From Gemmatimonadota bacterium (GTDB lineage: Bacteria > ARS69): a stretch of 11,575 bases of DNA. This document shows, piece after piece, positions 1-6,324 of this stretch. The stretch lies in NCBI GenBank assembly GCA_020431545.1, contig JAGQIB010000226.1, positions 1 through 11,575 on the forward strand, written 5' to 3'. Below the pieces are notes generated by a model that had not been told where the DNA came from, ran no database searches, and saw only the letters and a program-made list of their open reading frames with translations. The position numbers were made by a program, and so were the translations under genes. Position 1 is the stretch's first letter. The number at the start of each line of letters is the position of its first letter.

Positions 1-1242
1 GGTGTGTCCCTGTCGGATGAGCTGGCGATCGCTCTGACGGAAGGACGCGAGCCTCGCGTGGGGGAAGGGGAACGAGCCTCCCTCCGCGGAGTCCCACAGG
101 AAGAACACCGAGGTCCCGGCGACGTACGCGGTCACGATGCGTCCCTGGTCGAACCCGACCCAGTTGACGCCGTTCGGATCGGGCGCGTTCGATCCGACGA
201 ACCAGGCGTCCACGTCTCGGGTGAGGGAAGACGGCGATCCGCCTTCCGACCATTGCCAGATGCGCATCGTGTTGTTGTCCACGTGGCTCGCCACCCAGAT
301 CGTGTTGCCCGCGCCATGCGTGCCGCGGATGTTGAACGTGCTGCTCACGAAGTTCTCGATGGTCACCGAGTTGCCGGCGGCGAGATCGTCCAGGCTCATT
401 CGCATGCAGATCGCCCGATCCGGGGCGCCGCGAATGTCGGTGGTCACGTAGAGGAAGTTCGAACCGAGGACGAGGTCCGGGAAGTCGAACCAGGTGCTGT
501 CGGCGTAGCCGAAGAGCTGCGGGGTCAGATCGTACGCGAACCAGACGTTGTTCTCCTGGTTCGGCTGGCCCACGGACACGGCCAGGCGTCCGATGTTGTT
601 GCCGTTCGCGTCGACGCCGTACTGCAGGTACCAGAACATCGCGCCGCGCGTCCGGTCGTACTGCACGACCTGGTCGCAGCAGAACAGGGCGGTGCCGCCG
701 AAGTTGTTCGCGGGGTTCACGAAGTTCGCGTTCGCCAGGTAGTCGCCGGACACGTTCGCGAACCAGTTCCCCGAGACCCAGGAAATGCGCCCGTTCATGC
801 CGATGCTCGGCTCGCACGCCCGGCCCGACGTGATGTCACCGGTCTCGGCGTCGACGTACTGGTGCGTCGCGTAGAACGCGAAGTCTCCGGGGGCGCGCCC
901 GAGCGACACCTGCGGTCGCGGCGTCTCCGGACTGCTCGGCACGACCAGTTCCGGACGCGCGTCCGGATCGATCGGGGGACGGAGGAACGCTTCCTCCTCT
1001 TCCTCTTCGCCGGACTCCTCGTGAAGCTCGAGCAGATCGCGCCGCTCGTACTCACTCGGGAGCGATACCGTGCGGGGATCCGCGCCGACGATCCGGATCG
1101 GGGTCACGGTCGGCGCCGGTCGGCTGACGGCGCGCTCCCGGGCATCGGCGCTCGCGCCGGACATGAGCATCGCGAGAACGAGCACCGCAATCAGGCGAGC
1201 GAGAAGCGGGACCCTTCGGGGTCGCGATCGTGGGGAGGTCAT
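1..1242 (-). CDS. Secreted protein of unknown function (3' end outside window)
   Basis: The reading frame is open from the ATG at 1242 to the left edge, giving 414 residues with no stop, so the C-terminus is missing. An N-terminal basic stretch and a hydrophobic segment (residues about 12-32, ending in ASADA) look like a signal peptide. A low-complexity acidic linker follows (EESGEEEEEE, residues 75-84), then a proline-rich stretch to about 110. From about 120 the protein is rich in Trp, Tyr, Phe, Asn and Gly, with segments such as DQVVQYDRTRGAMFWYLQY (190-208). These resemble blades of an extracellular beta-propeller, but I cannot name a family. It has an adjacent cysteine pair at 188-189. 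The start lies 9 bases after the stop of the upstream gene, with an AGGGGG ribosome site overlapping that stop, so it is probably the last visible gene of a three-gene operon and translationally coupled. Export is well supported; function is unknown. Confidence 0.8.
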   Translation of the reverse strand, partial: MTSPRSRPRRVPLLARLIAVLVLAMLMSGASADARERAVSRPAPTVTPIRIVGADPRTVSLPSEYERRDLLELHEESGEEEEEEAFLRPPIDPDARPELVVPSSPETPRPQVSLGRAPGDFAFYATHQYVDAETGDITSGRACEPSIGMNGRISWVSGNWFANVSGDYLANANFVNPANNFGGTALFCCDQVVQYDRTRGAMFWYLQYGVDANGNNIGRLAVSVGQPNQENNVWFAYDLTPQLFGYADSTWFDFPDLVLGSNFLYVTTDIRGAPDRAICMRMSLDDLAAGNSVTIENFVSSTFNIRGTHGAGNTIWVASHVDNNTMRIWQWSEGGSPSSLTRDVDAWFVGSNAPDPNGVNWVGFDQGRIVTAYVAGTSVFFLWDSAEGGSFPFPHARLASFRQSDRQLIRQGHT

Positions 1243-1251
1243 GGCCGCCCC

Positions 1252-2916
1252 CTACTGCAGGTTGACGAGGACCATGACCAGCCCCTCGCCTTCGTCGAGA
1301 GCGGACATCGCCTTGCCGAGCGCCGCGCCGGCCGAGCGGCGCGTGTCGTCGGCCCTCATCGCGTGGCCCGTGCGACCGGATGTGGTGAGCAGATCGCCCG
1401 GCGCGATCGGACCGTTTTCCGCGGTGCACTTCACCCACACGCGCCCGACCATCGCGAGGAGCGTGGCGTCGTCGTTCACGTCGCCGTCGCCCATGCGGAT
1501 GCCGGGTGCGAGTCCGCCCGCACCCGACACGACCCCGGCCACCCGCCGGTCGTACGCCCGGCGCGACGCCTCCAGGTGCCCCGGCCGCGCGGGGTCGATG
1601 CACACCACGGTGCCCGGCTCGAGCGGTCGGTCTCCGGCGGTGGGGAAGGGCTCGACCAGGTCGGCCCCGCCGGTGATCTCGATCACGGGAGTCGTGATGC
1701 GACCCTTGCCCGTGCCGGTGTCCCCCACGATGCGCACGGTCGGGATCGCGCTCCCGTTCTTGACGTCGATGAGGCCACCGATGTTCGTGTCGCCGTTCCG
1801 GGCGGCGAACGAGATTCGCTCGCTGCCGTTGTCGCGCAGCGACATCCACGCGCCGGTGTTCGTGGAACTGAACTGGCCGCGCACTTCCACGTTCGTGGCC
1901 CCGCTCGTGGACTCGATCACCTGCGTTCCCCACGACGTCGAGGGGCCGGTGATGCGGAGGTGCTGCGTGCCGGTCGTCCCCGCGACGTCGAGCAGCTGGG
2001 CCGGCGTCGCGGTGCCAACGCCGATCCGCATCGCGCGCGTGAGGACCAGCTGGTTCGTGTTGAACGCGCCGGGCGCGGACGCCGCCTCGAGCCGCAGCGA
2101 GCCGCCGTTCAGCGAGAAGGACCCCTCGTTCTTGGAGACGAGGCGGGCGATCGGCGCCGCTCCGCCGTTTCCTCCGTGGGCGAACTCGAGCACGTTCTCG
2201 TTGTTCGCGCCGATGCCGGTGTCGTACAGGCGCATCCCGATCTGAGTGAACGTGCTGCCTCCGCCCTGCGCGAGAATCCACGGTTCGGTCGAGCCGCCGT
2301 CGATCTCGAGCTTGCCGGTCGTCGGAATCCGTCCGATGCCGACGCGGCCGTTGAGGTGATGGAGATCGGACCCGTTCTGGATCCAGTCGCCGTCGTCGCT
2401 CGTGGTGGCGACATCCGCCGTGAGCGCGTGGTTCGCCTCCGTGGCGAAGTCCGCAGTCGCGGCGTGGTCGGCGTCGCCGGCCTGCAGCGCGAAGGGTGCG
2501 CTCAGGAACTGCACGCGAGGCAGCTCCGGCTCGCCCTCCACGGAGATGCCGAGCCAGCGATCTCCGTTGAAGAGGCCGGCCGGGAACGGCGTGATCGAAC
2601 CGAGCTCGACCCGGAACAGGCCCTCGTCCACGTCCACCGTGGCGTGCGTCTCCGACCAGATCACCGGCACGTTGATCGGATCGTCGTACATCTGGAAGTG
2701 CAGCTTCACCGTGCCCGTGACCGGATTCCCTCCGGTATCGCGCAGCAGACCCTGGAACGGGATGTTCGGCGCGACGAACAGCACGGGCACGCGATCGTCG
2801 GCGCGCGACTCGGCCGGGAAGGGGGAATTCTCGGCGTCGCCCGGGGTGGGCGTGGCGAACGAAGGAACAGCGACGAGCAGCAGCGCGAGCGGCGCGAGCC
2901 GCCGGAGAGGACGCAT
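1252..2916 (-). CDS. Secreted tail-fibre-like repeat protein
   Basis: This 554-aa protein has a signal peptide (MRPLRRLAPLALLLVAVPSFA). Residues 43-145 match a module common in environmental bacteria: IPFQGLLRDTGGNPVTGTV, then a WSET segment, a GLFRVELGS segment, LFNGDRWLGI and SAPFALQA. An alanine-rich stretch follows (147-170). Residues 190-420 carry beta-rich repeats of tail-fibre type (RVGIGRIPTTGKLEIDG at 191-207; RIGVGTATPAQLLDVAG at 297-313). The end (420-554) is a conserved-looking domain: EPFPTAGDRPLEPGTVV, YDRRVAGVVSG, APGDLLTTSGRTGHAM and a final VMVLVNLQ. The role is inferred to be a surface fibre or adhesin; no enzyme motif is visible. The start at 2916 is preferred for its signal peptide and a GAGGTGG ribosome site. 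An in-frame ATG at 2988, overlapping the upstream TGA, would add 24 residues and place a non-signal sequence first. Confidence 0.85.
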   Translation of the reverse strand: MRPLRRLAPLALLLVAVPSFATPTPGDAENSPFPAESRADDRVPVLFVAPNIPFQGLLRDTGGNPVTGTVKLHFQMYDDPINVPVIWSETHATVDVDEGLFRVELGSITPFPAGLFNGDRWLGISVEGEPELPRVQFLSAPFALQAGDADHAATADFATEANHALTADVATTSDDGDWIQNGSDLHHLNGRVGIGRIPTTGKLEIDGGSTEPWILAQGGGSTFTQIGMRLYDTGIGANNENVLEFAHGGNGGAAPIARLVSKNEGSFSLNGGSLRLEAASAPGAFNTNQLVLTRAMRIGVGTATPAQLLDVAGTTGTQHLRITGPSTSWGTQVIESTSGATNVEVRGQFSSTNTGAWMSLRDNGSERISFAARNGDTNIGGLIDVKNGSAIPTVRIVGDTGTGKGRITTPVIEITGGADLVEPFPTAGDRPLEPGTVVCIDPARPGHLEASRRAYDRRVAGVVSGAGGLAPGIRMGDGDVNDDATLLAMVGRVWVKCTAENGPIAPGDLLTTSGRTGHAMRADDTRRSAGAALGKAMSALDEGEGLVMVLVNLQ

Positions 2917-2984
2917 CACGACCACCTCGGAACGTTGGATTCGAAGGAAAGACGAGAGAATCGAAAGGGAGACGAGGCAGCCGT

Positions 2985-3545
2985 TCATCGCACGCCGACC
3001 ATCTTGCGGGTCTCGGTCCACGTGCCCACGTCGAGCCGGTAGAAGTAGATCCCGCTCGCGACGGGACGCCCGCCGCGATCCCGGCCATCCCACTGCACCG
3101 CGTAGCGGCCCGGAGCGTGCGGCCCGGACACCGGCTGCGCCACGAGGCGACCGGTGACGTCGTAGATGGAGAGTCGAACGGGCGACGGCGTGGCGACGCC
3201 GTAGCGGATCGTGGTTCCGCCGGAGAACGGGTTCGGCTGGTTCTGCCACAACCCGTTGACCCACGCGACGCCGGTCTCGCCCGGGAGGACCACGTCCGTG
3301 GCCGCCGTCACCGGGTTCGGCCAGAACCCGAGGAACAGCCGGTAGCTGCCGCCGGTCGTGTGCCCCACGACGCCTGCTTCGCCGATCGTGCCGGACAGCT
3401 GGTAGCTGCCGCCCGCCGTCTCGACGGCACCGCCGGATACGGTGGGCTTGGAGATCTGGTAGGCCGCCGGTACCGAGCTCGCGGTCGACGCCAGAAGCGC
3501 GAGGACCAGACCCAGCGAACGAGCGACGCGTGTGCACGTGGACAC
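2985..3545 (-). CDS. Small secreted protein with FlgD-type Ig-like C-terminal domain
   Basis: This 186-aa protein starts at GTG 3545 behind a GGGGGG ribosome site. Residues 1-28 are a signal peptide ending in VPAA. Residues 37-76 hold an imperfect internal repeat: GGSYQLSGTIGEAG, then GGSYRLFLGFWPN, a pattern seen in many short secreted bacterial proteins. Residues 101-186 form a FlgD-like Ig fold of the kind placed at C-termini of exported proteins: NQPNPFSGGTTIRY (102-115), VRLSIYDVTGRLV (123-135), WDGRDRGGRPVASGIYFYRL (152-171), closing with RKMVGVR. Such domains resemble sorting or anchoring tails in the FCB group; no secretion genes of that pathway lie in this window. It is the first gene of the likely operon; the next start is 68 bases past its stop. 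It may be an anchor or assembly partner of the fibre protein, which is inference. Confidence 0.85.
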   Translation of the reverse strand: MSTCTRVARSLGLVLALLASTASSVPAAYQISKPTVSGGAVETAGGSYQLSGTIGEAGVVGHTTGGSYRLFLGFWPNPVTAATDVVLPGETGVAWVNGLWQNQPNPFSGGTTIRYGVATPSPVRLSIYDVTGRLVAQPVSGPHAPGRYAVQWDGRDRGGRPVASGIYFYRLDVGTWTETRKMVGVR

Positions 3546-3567
3546 GAGAACCCCCCGGTCAGCGAGA

Positions 3568-3590
3568 GGTCCGGTCGTCGCGTGCGGACC
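3568..3590. repeat. Short inverted repeat upstream of the surface-protein operon
   Basis: GGTCCG (3568-3573) and CGGACC (3585-3590) flank an 11-base loop, 23 bases upstream of the GTG start at 3545. It would form a six-pair stem in the operon leader or serve as an operator. I could not find convincing promoter boxes between 3546 and 3676. Stems of this size are expected by chance in such GC-rich DNA. Confidence 0.2.
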
Positions 3591-3676
3591 CCGGGCGCTC
3601 TCGGCGTTTCGAGGAGAACGGGGGAAGTCGCGCGCGGAGTTGCAGGAAGGGGTGGCCGGAGGTATGGCCGAGGTGA

Positions 3677-3715
3677 CGCGGGAGGCGGGCGCGTTTCCGC
3701 GCTCCCCCTCCCGCG
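3677..3715 (-). terminator. Possible terminator hairpin after the DUF937 gene
   Basis: CGCGGGAGG (3677-3685) pairs perfectly with CCTCCCGCG (3707-3715) around a 21-base loop that can itself pair partly (GCGCG/CGCGC). It lies 11 bases downstream of the DUF937 stop on the minus strand. No U-run follows, so this would be a weak or Rho-assisted stop, or an mRNA-stabilising 3' hairpin. Confidence 0.4.
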
Positions 3716-3726
3716 AAGAGAAGGTG

Positions 3727-4332
3727 CTACCGCTGTCCGAACAGACCGCCGAGCAGGCCGAGTCCCTTCTTCGCGACGTCCTGGAGATCGACGTCGCCGT
3801 CCCCGTCCGCGTCGAGCAGCGCGTTCAGCGCTCCCATCTGCTGCGGCGCGTGGCGCGCCATCGTCTCGCGCTCCTGTCCGAGCATCGTGGCGAGCCCGTT
3901 TGCGTCCATCTTCTGCTGCCGCTGGGCCTGCCCCAGCGCGCCCATGACGACCGGAGCGAGCATGGCGAGCAGCTTCCCGGTCGCGGCGGGATCGAGCCCC
4001 GTGGACTGACCGATGCCCTTCTCCACCACGGGCTGACGGGCGCCGAGCACGTGATTGAGAATGCCCTGCCCCGGTGCGGTCTGGCCGCTGCCGAGGAAGC
4101 CCGCGAGGTTGTTCAGCAGGCTGCCGTCGTGATCGCGCTGGAGCGCGGCGTTCAGAGACTGCGCGCCCTGCGGCGTGGCCGCATTCTTCGACAGCGCGCC
4201 GAGCAACGCCGGCAGGGCCGCCGCCACCGCGGTGCCCGCCGTCTGGCGATCGGTCCCGAGGTTCGCGCTGATCTGCTCGAGCGCACCCCCACCGGTGACC
4301 TGCTGCATCAAGGTTTCGAGAATCGAGGCCAT
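3727..4332 (-). CDS. DUF937 (YidB-like) protein with C-terminal EF-hand loop
   Basis: This 201-aa protein, with no signal peptide, starts at ATG 4332. Residues 1-150 have the DUF937 pattern: a start MASILETLMQQVTGGG, the helical segment TAGTAVAAALPALLGALSKNA (31-51), GSLLNNLAGFLGSG (70-83), a second LNHVLG segment, and TGLDPAATGKLLAMLAPVVMGALG (111-134). The family is widespread and has no settled biochemical role. Near the C-terminus, DADGDGDVDLQD (174-185) fits a canonical EF-hand or dockerin-type calcium loop, with D at loop positions 1, 3, 5, 9 and 12 and G at 6. A Gly-Leu-rich end follows (KKGLGLLGGLFGQR). Calcium binding is a strong sequence-based inference. The gene stands alone, divergent from the protease. 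Its ribosome site AAGGAG overlaps the arm of a hairpin (4345-4360). The family assignment is firm; the function is unknown. Confidence 0.88.
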   Translation of the reverse strand: MASILETLMQQVTGGGALEQISANLGTDRQTAGTAVAAALPALLGALSKNAATPQGAQSLNAALQRDHDGSLLNNLAGFLGSGQTAPGQGILNHVLGARQPVVEKGIGQSTGLDPAATGKLLAMLAPVVMGALGQAQRQQKMDANGLATMLGQERETMARHAPQQMGALNALLDADGDGDVDLQDVAKKGLGLLGGLFGQR

Positions 4333-4344
4333 TCTGTAAGGACT

Positions 4345-4360
4345 CCTTTCGACCGAAAGG
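4345..4360 (-). promoter_or_regulatory. Hairpin overlapping the DUF937 ribosome binding site
   Basis: Read on the minus strand, CCTTTCG-GT-CGAAAGG is a perfect 7-base inverted repeat. The right arm runs straight into AG to make AAAGGAG, the ribosome site for the ATG at 4332. At least four pairs would form with a hexaloop, partly masking the site. This could reduce or regulate translation, or be chance. Confidence 0.35.
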
Positions 4361-4497
4361 CGGGTGCGTCCGGGGCAATCCCGGGCCCAATCGCGCGAGG
4401 GGTCGGACAATGTACCACGCGGGCCCCGGGACGAGTGGCCGTCGCCGCCCCGCCGCGCTAGAGTCCGCGGGTCACCACTCACGGGAGGAGGACCCCC

Positions 4498-4893
4498 ATG
4501 AAGCGCCTGCTGGTCCCGGCCGCCGTTCCCGCCGTCCTCGCGTCCGTGCTCTTCGGGGCGGCCGCGACGTCCGCCGCCCCGGCGCCGCGCCGGGAACTCG
4601 GTCCCGAACCGCTGAACGTGGTCGAGTCGTTCGATCAGCGACTCGTGGTCAAGTTCCGTGACGACGTCCGGGCGCGGAGCGCGGCCGACGGCACGCTGGT
4701 CTCCGCCGCCGAACGCGATCTCTCGCCCGTGATCGCCGCGGTCGGACCGAGTGCCAGGTTCCGGCCGCTGATCGGTCTCCCCGAGTCGACGCTCTCGGCG
4801 CTGGAGGGCCGGGCGGAGGCGCGCTCCGGGCGTGCCCAGCCCGACCTCGCCGGGATGCTCGTGGTGGAGGTCCCCGGGGCGAACAAGGAATGA
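4498..4893 (+). CDS. Subtilisin-like protease, N-terminal part (signal peptide and propeptide), ended by in-frame TGA
   Basis: This is the first 131 codons of an interrupted S8 protease gene. The ATG at 4498 follows a strong GGGAGGAGG site. Residues 1-26 are a signal peptide (MKRLLVPAAVPAVLASVLFGAAATSAA). Residues 40-130 look like a subtilase inhibitory propeptide (I9-like): FDQRLVVKFRDDVRAR (45-60), a variable middle, then MLVVEVPGAN. Codon 132 is TGA (4891-4893). The frame then continues without any shift into LRALGETLQAEALVEWASLEVLAVPP, which reads as the natural end of a propeptide and its linker to the catalytic domain. As written the product is an exported propeptide without an enzyme. 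CGA (Arg) to TGA by one transition is the simplest explanation. Readthrough is the alternative, and a sequencing error cannot be excluded. Confidence 0.75.
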   Translation: MKRLLVPAAVPAVLASVLFGAAATSAAPAPRRELGPEPLNVVESFDQRLVVKFRDDVRARSAADGTLVSAAERDLSPVIAAVGPSARFRPLIGLPESTLSALEGRAEARSGRAQPDLAGMLVVEVPGANKE

Positions 4894-4930
4894 CTTCGCG
4901 CGCTCGGCGAAACGTTGCAGGCCGAAGCGC
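4891..4930 (+). other. In-frame UGA with stem-loop six bases downstream
   Basis: The UGA at 4891-4893 interrupts the protease frame and is followed by C, the context in which UGA is generally leakiest. The stem-loop is GCGCTCGGC (4900-4908) paired with GCCGAAGCGC (4921-4930): nine pairs, one bulged A, and a 12-base loop GAAACGTTGCAG. The geometry recalls readthrough or bacterial SECIS elements. However, a selenocysteine in a protease propeptide linker would be unprecedented to my knowledge, and such stems arise readily by chance at this GC content. UGA is not reassigned here, because other intact genes in the window end with it (the genes stopping at 2985, 8861 and 10439). Confidence 0.45.
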
Positions 4931-6246
4931 TCGTCGAGTGGGCCTCGCTCGAGGTGCTCGCCGTGCCGCCGTCGACGGACCTGCCGCCTGCGTCCGGCGA
5001 CCTCACCGCGAATCAGGGCTATCGTCTGCCGAACCCCGGACTCGACTCCGACTTCGTGTCGACGGTGTTCGCCGGGGATCCCGGCCTGTTCGTGCGCCTG
5101 TCGGATTGCGAGTACGGGTGGAATCCGACGCACGAGGATCTGAACGAGATCGATCTGCATCTGGAGCCCGGACAGACCATCAGCTCCGGCGTCTTCACGA
5201 ACGGCTGGGACGAACATGGCACCGCCGTCGCGGGCGTCAGCGTGGGCCTCGTGAACGAGTACGGCGTGAGCGGCATGGCGCCCGGCGTGGAGTTCCACAC
5301 GTATCCGGAATGGACCGACGAGGAGGGATTCCGTCGCGTCACCTGCATCACGAACGCGATCGCGAACTCGAACGCCGGCGACGTGGTGCTCCTGGAAATG
5401 CAGACGGTGGGACTCGGCGGCGGGTACGGACCGGCGGAGCTGGACCTCGGAGTGTGGACCGCGGTCAAGGTCGGCACCGACGCGGGAGTCGTCGTCGTGG
5501 GAGCCGCCGGGAACGGGAATCAGAACCTCGACTCGGCGACGTACGCGAGCTACCTCGCGCGGGGAGACAGCGGAGCGATCCTCGTGGGAGCAGGCTCCGC
5601 GAACACGAATCACGACAAGCTGTCGTTCAGCACCTACGGAGCCCGGGTGGACGTCCAGGCCTGGGGCACCGCGGTCACGACCACGGGCTACGGCACGGTT
5701 CAGTACAACGGGTCCGATGAGGACCAGTGGTACACGAACGGCTTCAACGGCACGAGCTCCGCGTCCTCGCTCACGGCGCCGTCGTGTGCCGTGATCCAGG
5801 CGGTGCAGCTCCAGTACTTCGGGACGCCGTTGACGTCCCCGGAGATGCGCGACCTCCTGATCGCGACGGGCTGGGCGCAGGGCACGGGCGGGCACATCGG
5901 ACCGGCCGTGAACATCCGCGCGGCGCTCGAGTCGCTGCTGTCCGGCACGGCGGCGCCGGCGTTCGAGGCGGCGGGCGACGTCGCGATTCGAGCGGAGCCG
6001 AATCCGTTCCGCGATCGCACACGGATCCGGTTCGACGCGGCCCCGTCGCGGGATGTCGCGGTGGACGTGTTCGACGTGGCGGGCCGTCGTGTCCGCGCGC
6101 TGCCGACGGCGGCGGGTCGTCCGGACCGCGAGACGACCTGGGACGGCCGCGACGAGGCGGGACTCCTTCTCGCGCCGGGCGTGTACTTCCTGCGCGTGCG
6201 CGACGGCGAGGATTCCCGGACCGGTCGGGTCGTGCTCTCCCGGTAG
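4915..6246 (+). CDS. Subtilisin-like (S8) serine protease, catalytic part with FlgD-type C-terminal domain
   Basis: This is the remainder of the protease gene, in the same frame as the segment beginning at 4498 (composite about 582 codons). Composite numbering places the catalytic Asp at 203 (RLSDCEYGWNPTHEDL), His at 240 (WDEHGTAVAG), the oxyanion Asn at 339 (VVGAAGNGNQ) and Ser at 420 (FNGTSSASSLTAPS), in the normal S8 order and spacing. The usual Pro after GTSxAx is Ser here. The end (about residues 498-582) is a FlgD-like Ig domain: EPNPFRDRTRIRF, VAVDVFDVAGRRVRAL, TTWDGRDEAGLLLAPGVYFLRV and RVVLSR. It closely resembles the tail of the protein at 2985-3545. TTG 4915 is only the first available start codon: it has no good ribosome site, and a product begun there would lack a signal peptide. 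An active exported enzyme therefore needs UGA readthrough. Apart from that one stop the catalytic part shows no decay. Confidence 0.8.
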   Translation: MQAEALVEWASLEVLAVPPSTDLPPASGDLTANQGYRLPNPGLDSDFVSTVFAGDPGLFVRLSDCEYGWNPTHEDLNEIDLHLEPGQTISSGVFTNGWDEHGTAVAGVSVGLVNEYGVSGMAPGVEFHTYPEWTDEEGFRRVTCITNAIANSNAGDVVLLEMQTVGLGGGYGPAELDLGVWTAVKVGTDAGVVVVGAAGNGNQNLDSATYASYLARGDSGAILVGAGSANTNHDKLSFSTYGARVDVQAWGTAVTTTGYGTVQYNGSDEDQWYTNGFNGTSSASSLTAPSCAVIQAVQLQYFGTPLTSPEMRDLLIATGWAQGTGGHIGPAVNIRAALESLLSGTAAPAFEAAGDVAIRAEPNPFRDRTRIRFDAAPSRDVAVDVFDVAGRRVRALPTAAGRPDRETTWDGRDEAGLLLAPGVYFLRVRDGEDSRTGRVVLSR

Positions 6247-6271
6247 GCCGGAGAGTCGCCGGCAGACGAGA

Positions 6272-6301
6272 GCGGCCCGCGGGGGAGATCCCGCGGGCCG
6301 C
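6272..6301. terminator. Bidirectional terminator between convergent genes
   Basis: GCGGCCCGCGGG (6272-6283) pairs perfectly over 12 bases with CCCGCGGGCCGC (6290-6301) around a GGAGAT loop. It sits 26 bases after the protease stop and 24 bases from the end of the membrane-protein gene. U-rich tails are poor on both sides (GCACGTTTCC on the plus strand, TCTCGTCTG on the minus strand). The very strong stem and its position still favour a shared terminator. Confidence 0.75.
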
Positions 6302-6324
6302 GCACGTTTCCGAGTCCGTCGCCT

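Noticed and set aside
4..3042. Open frame of 1012 codons on the plus strand
   Set aside because: It lies antisense to three well-supported secreted-protein genes and its translation is Arg-, Ala-, Val- and His-rich with no domains. It is a GC-bias shadow.
4891..4893. UGA reassigned to an amino acid throughout the genome
   Set aside because: Genes at 2985, 8861 and 10439 end normally in TGA at the expected length of their families, so UGA is a stop here.
3727..5895. Minus-strand frame of 722 codons that includes the DUF937 gene
   Set aside because: Only the last 201 codons are the real gene. The rest is antisense to the protease and has the composition of a shadow frame.
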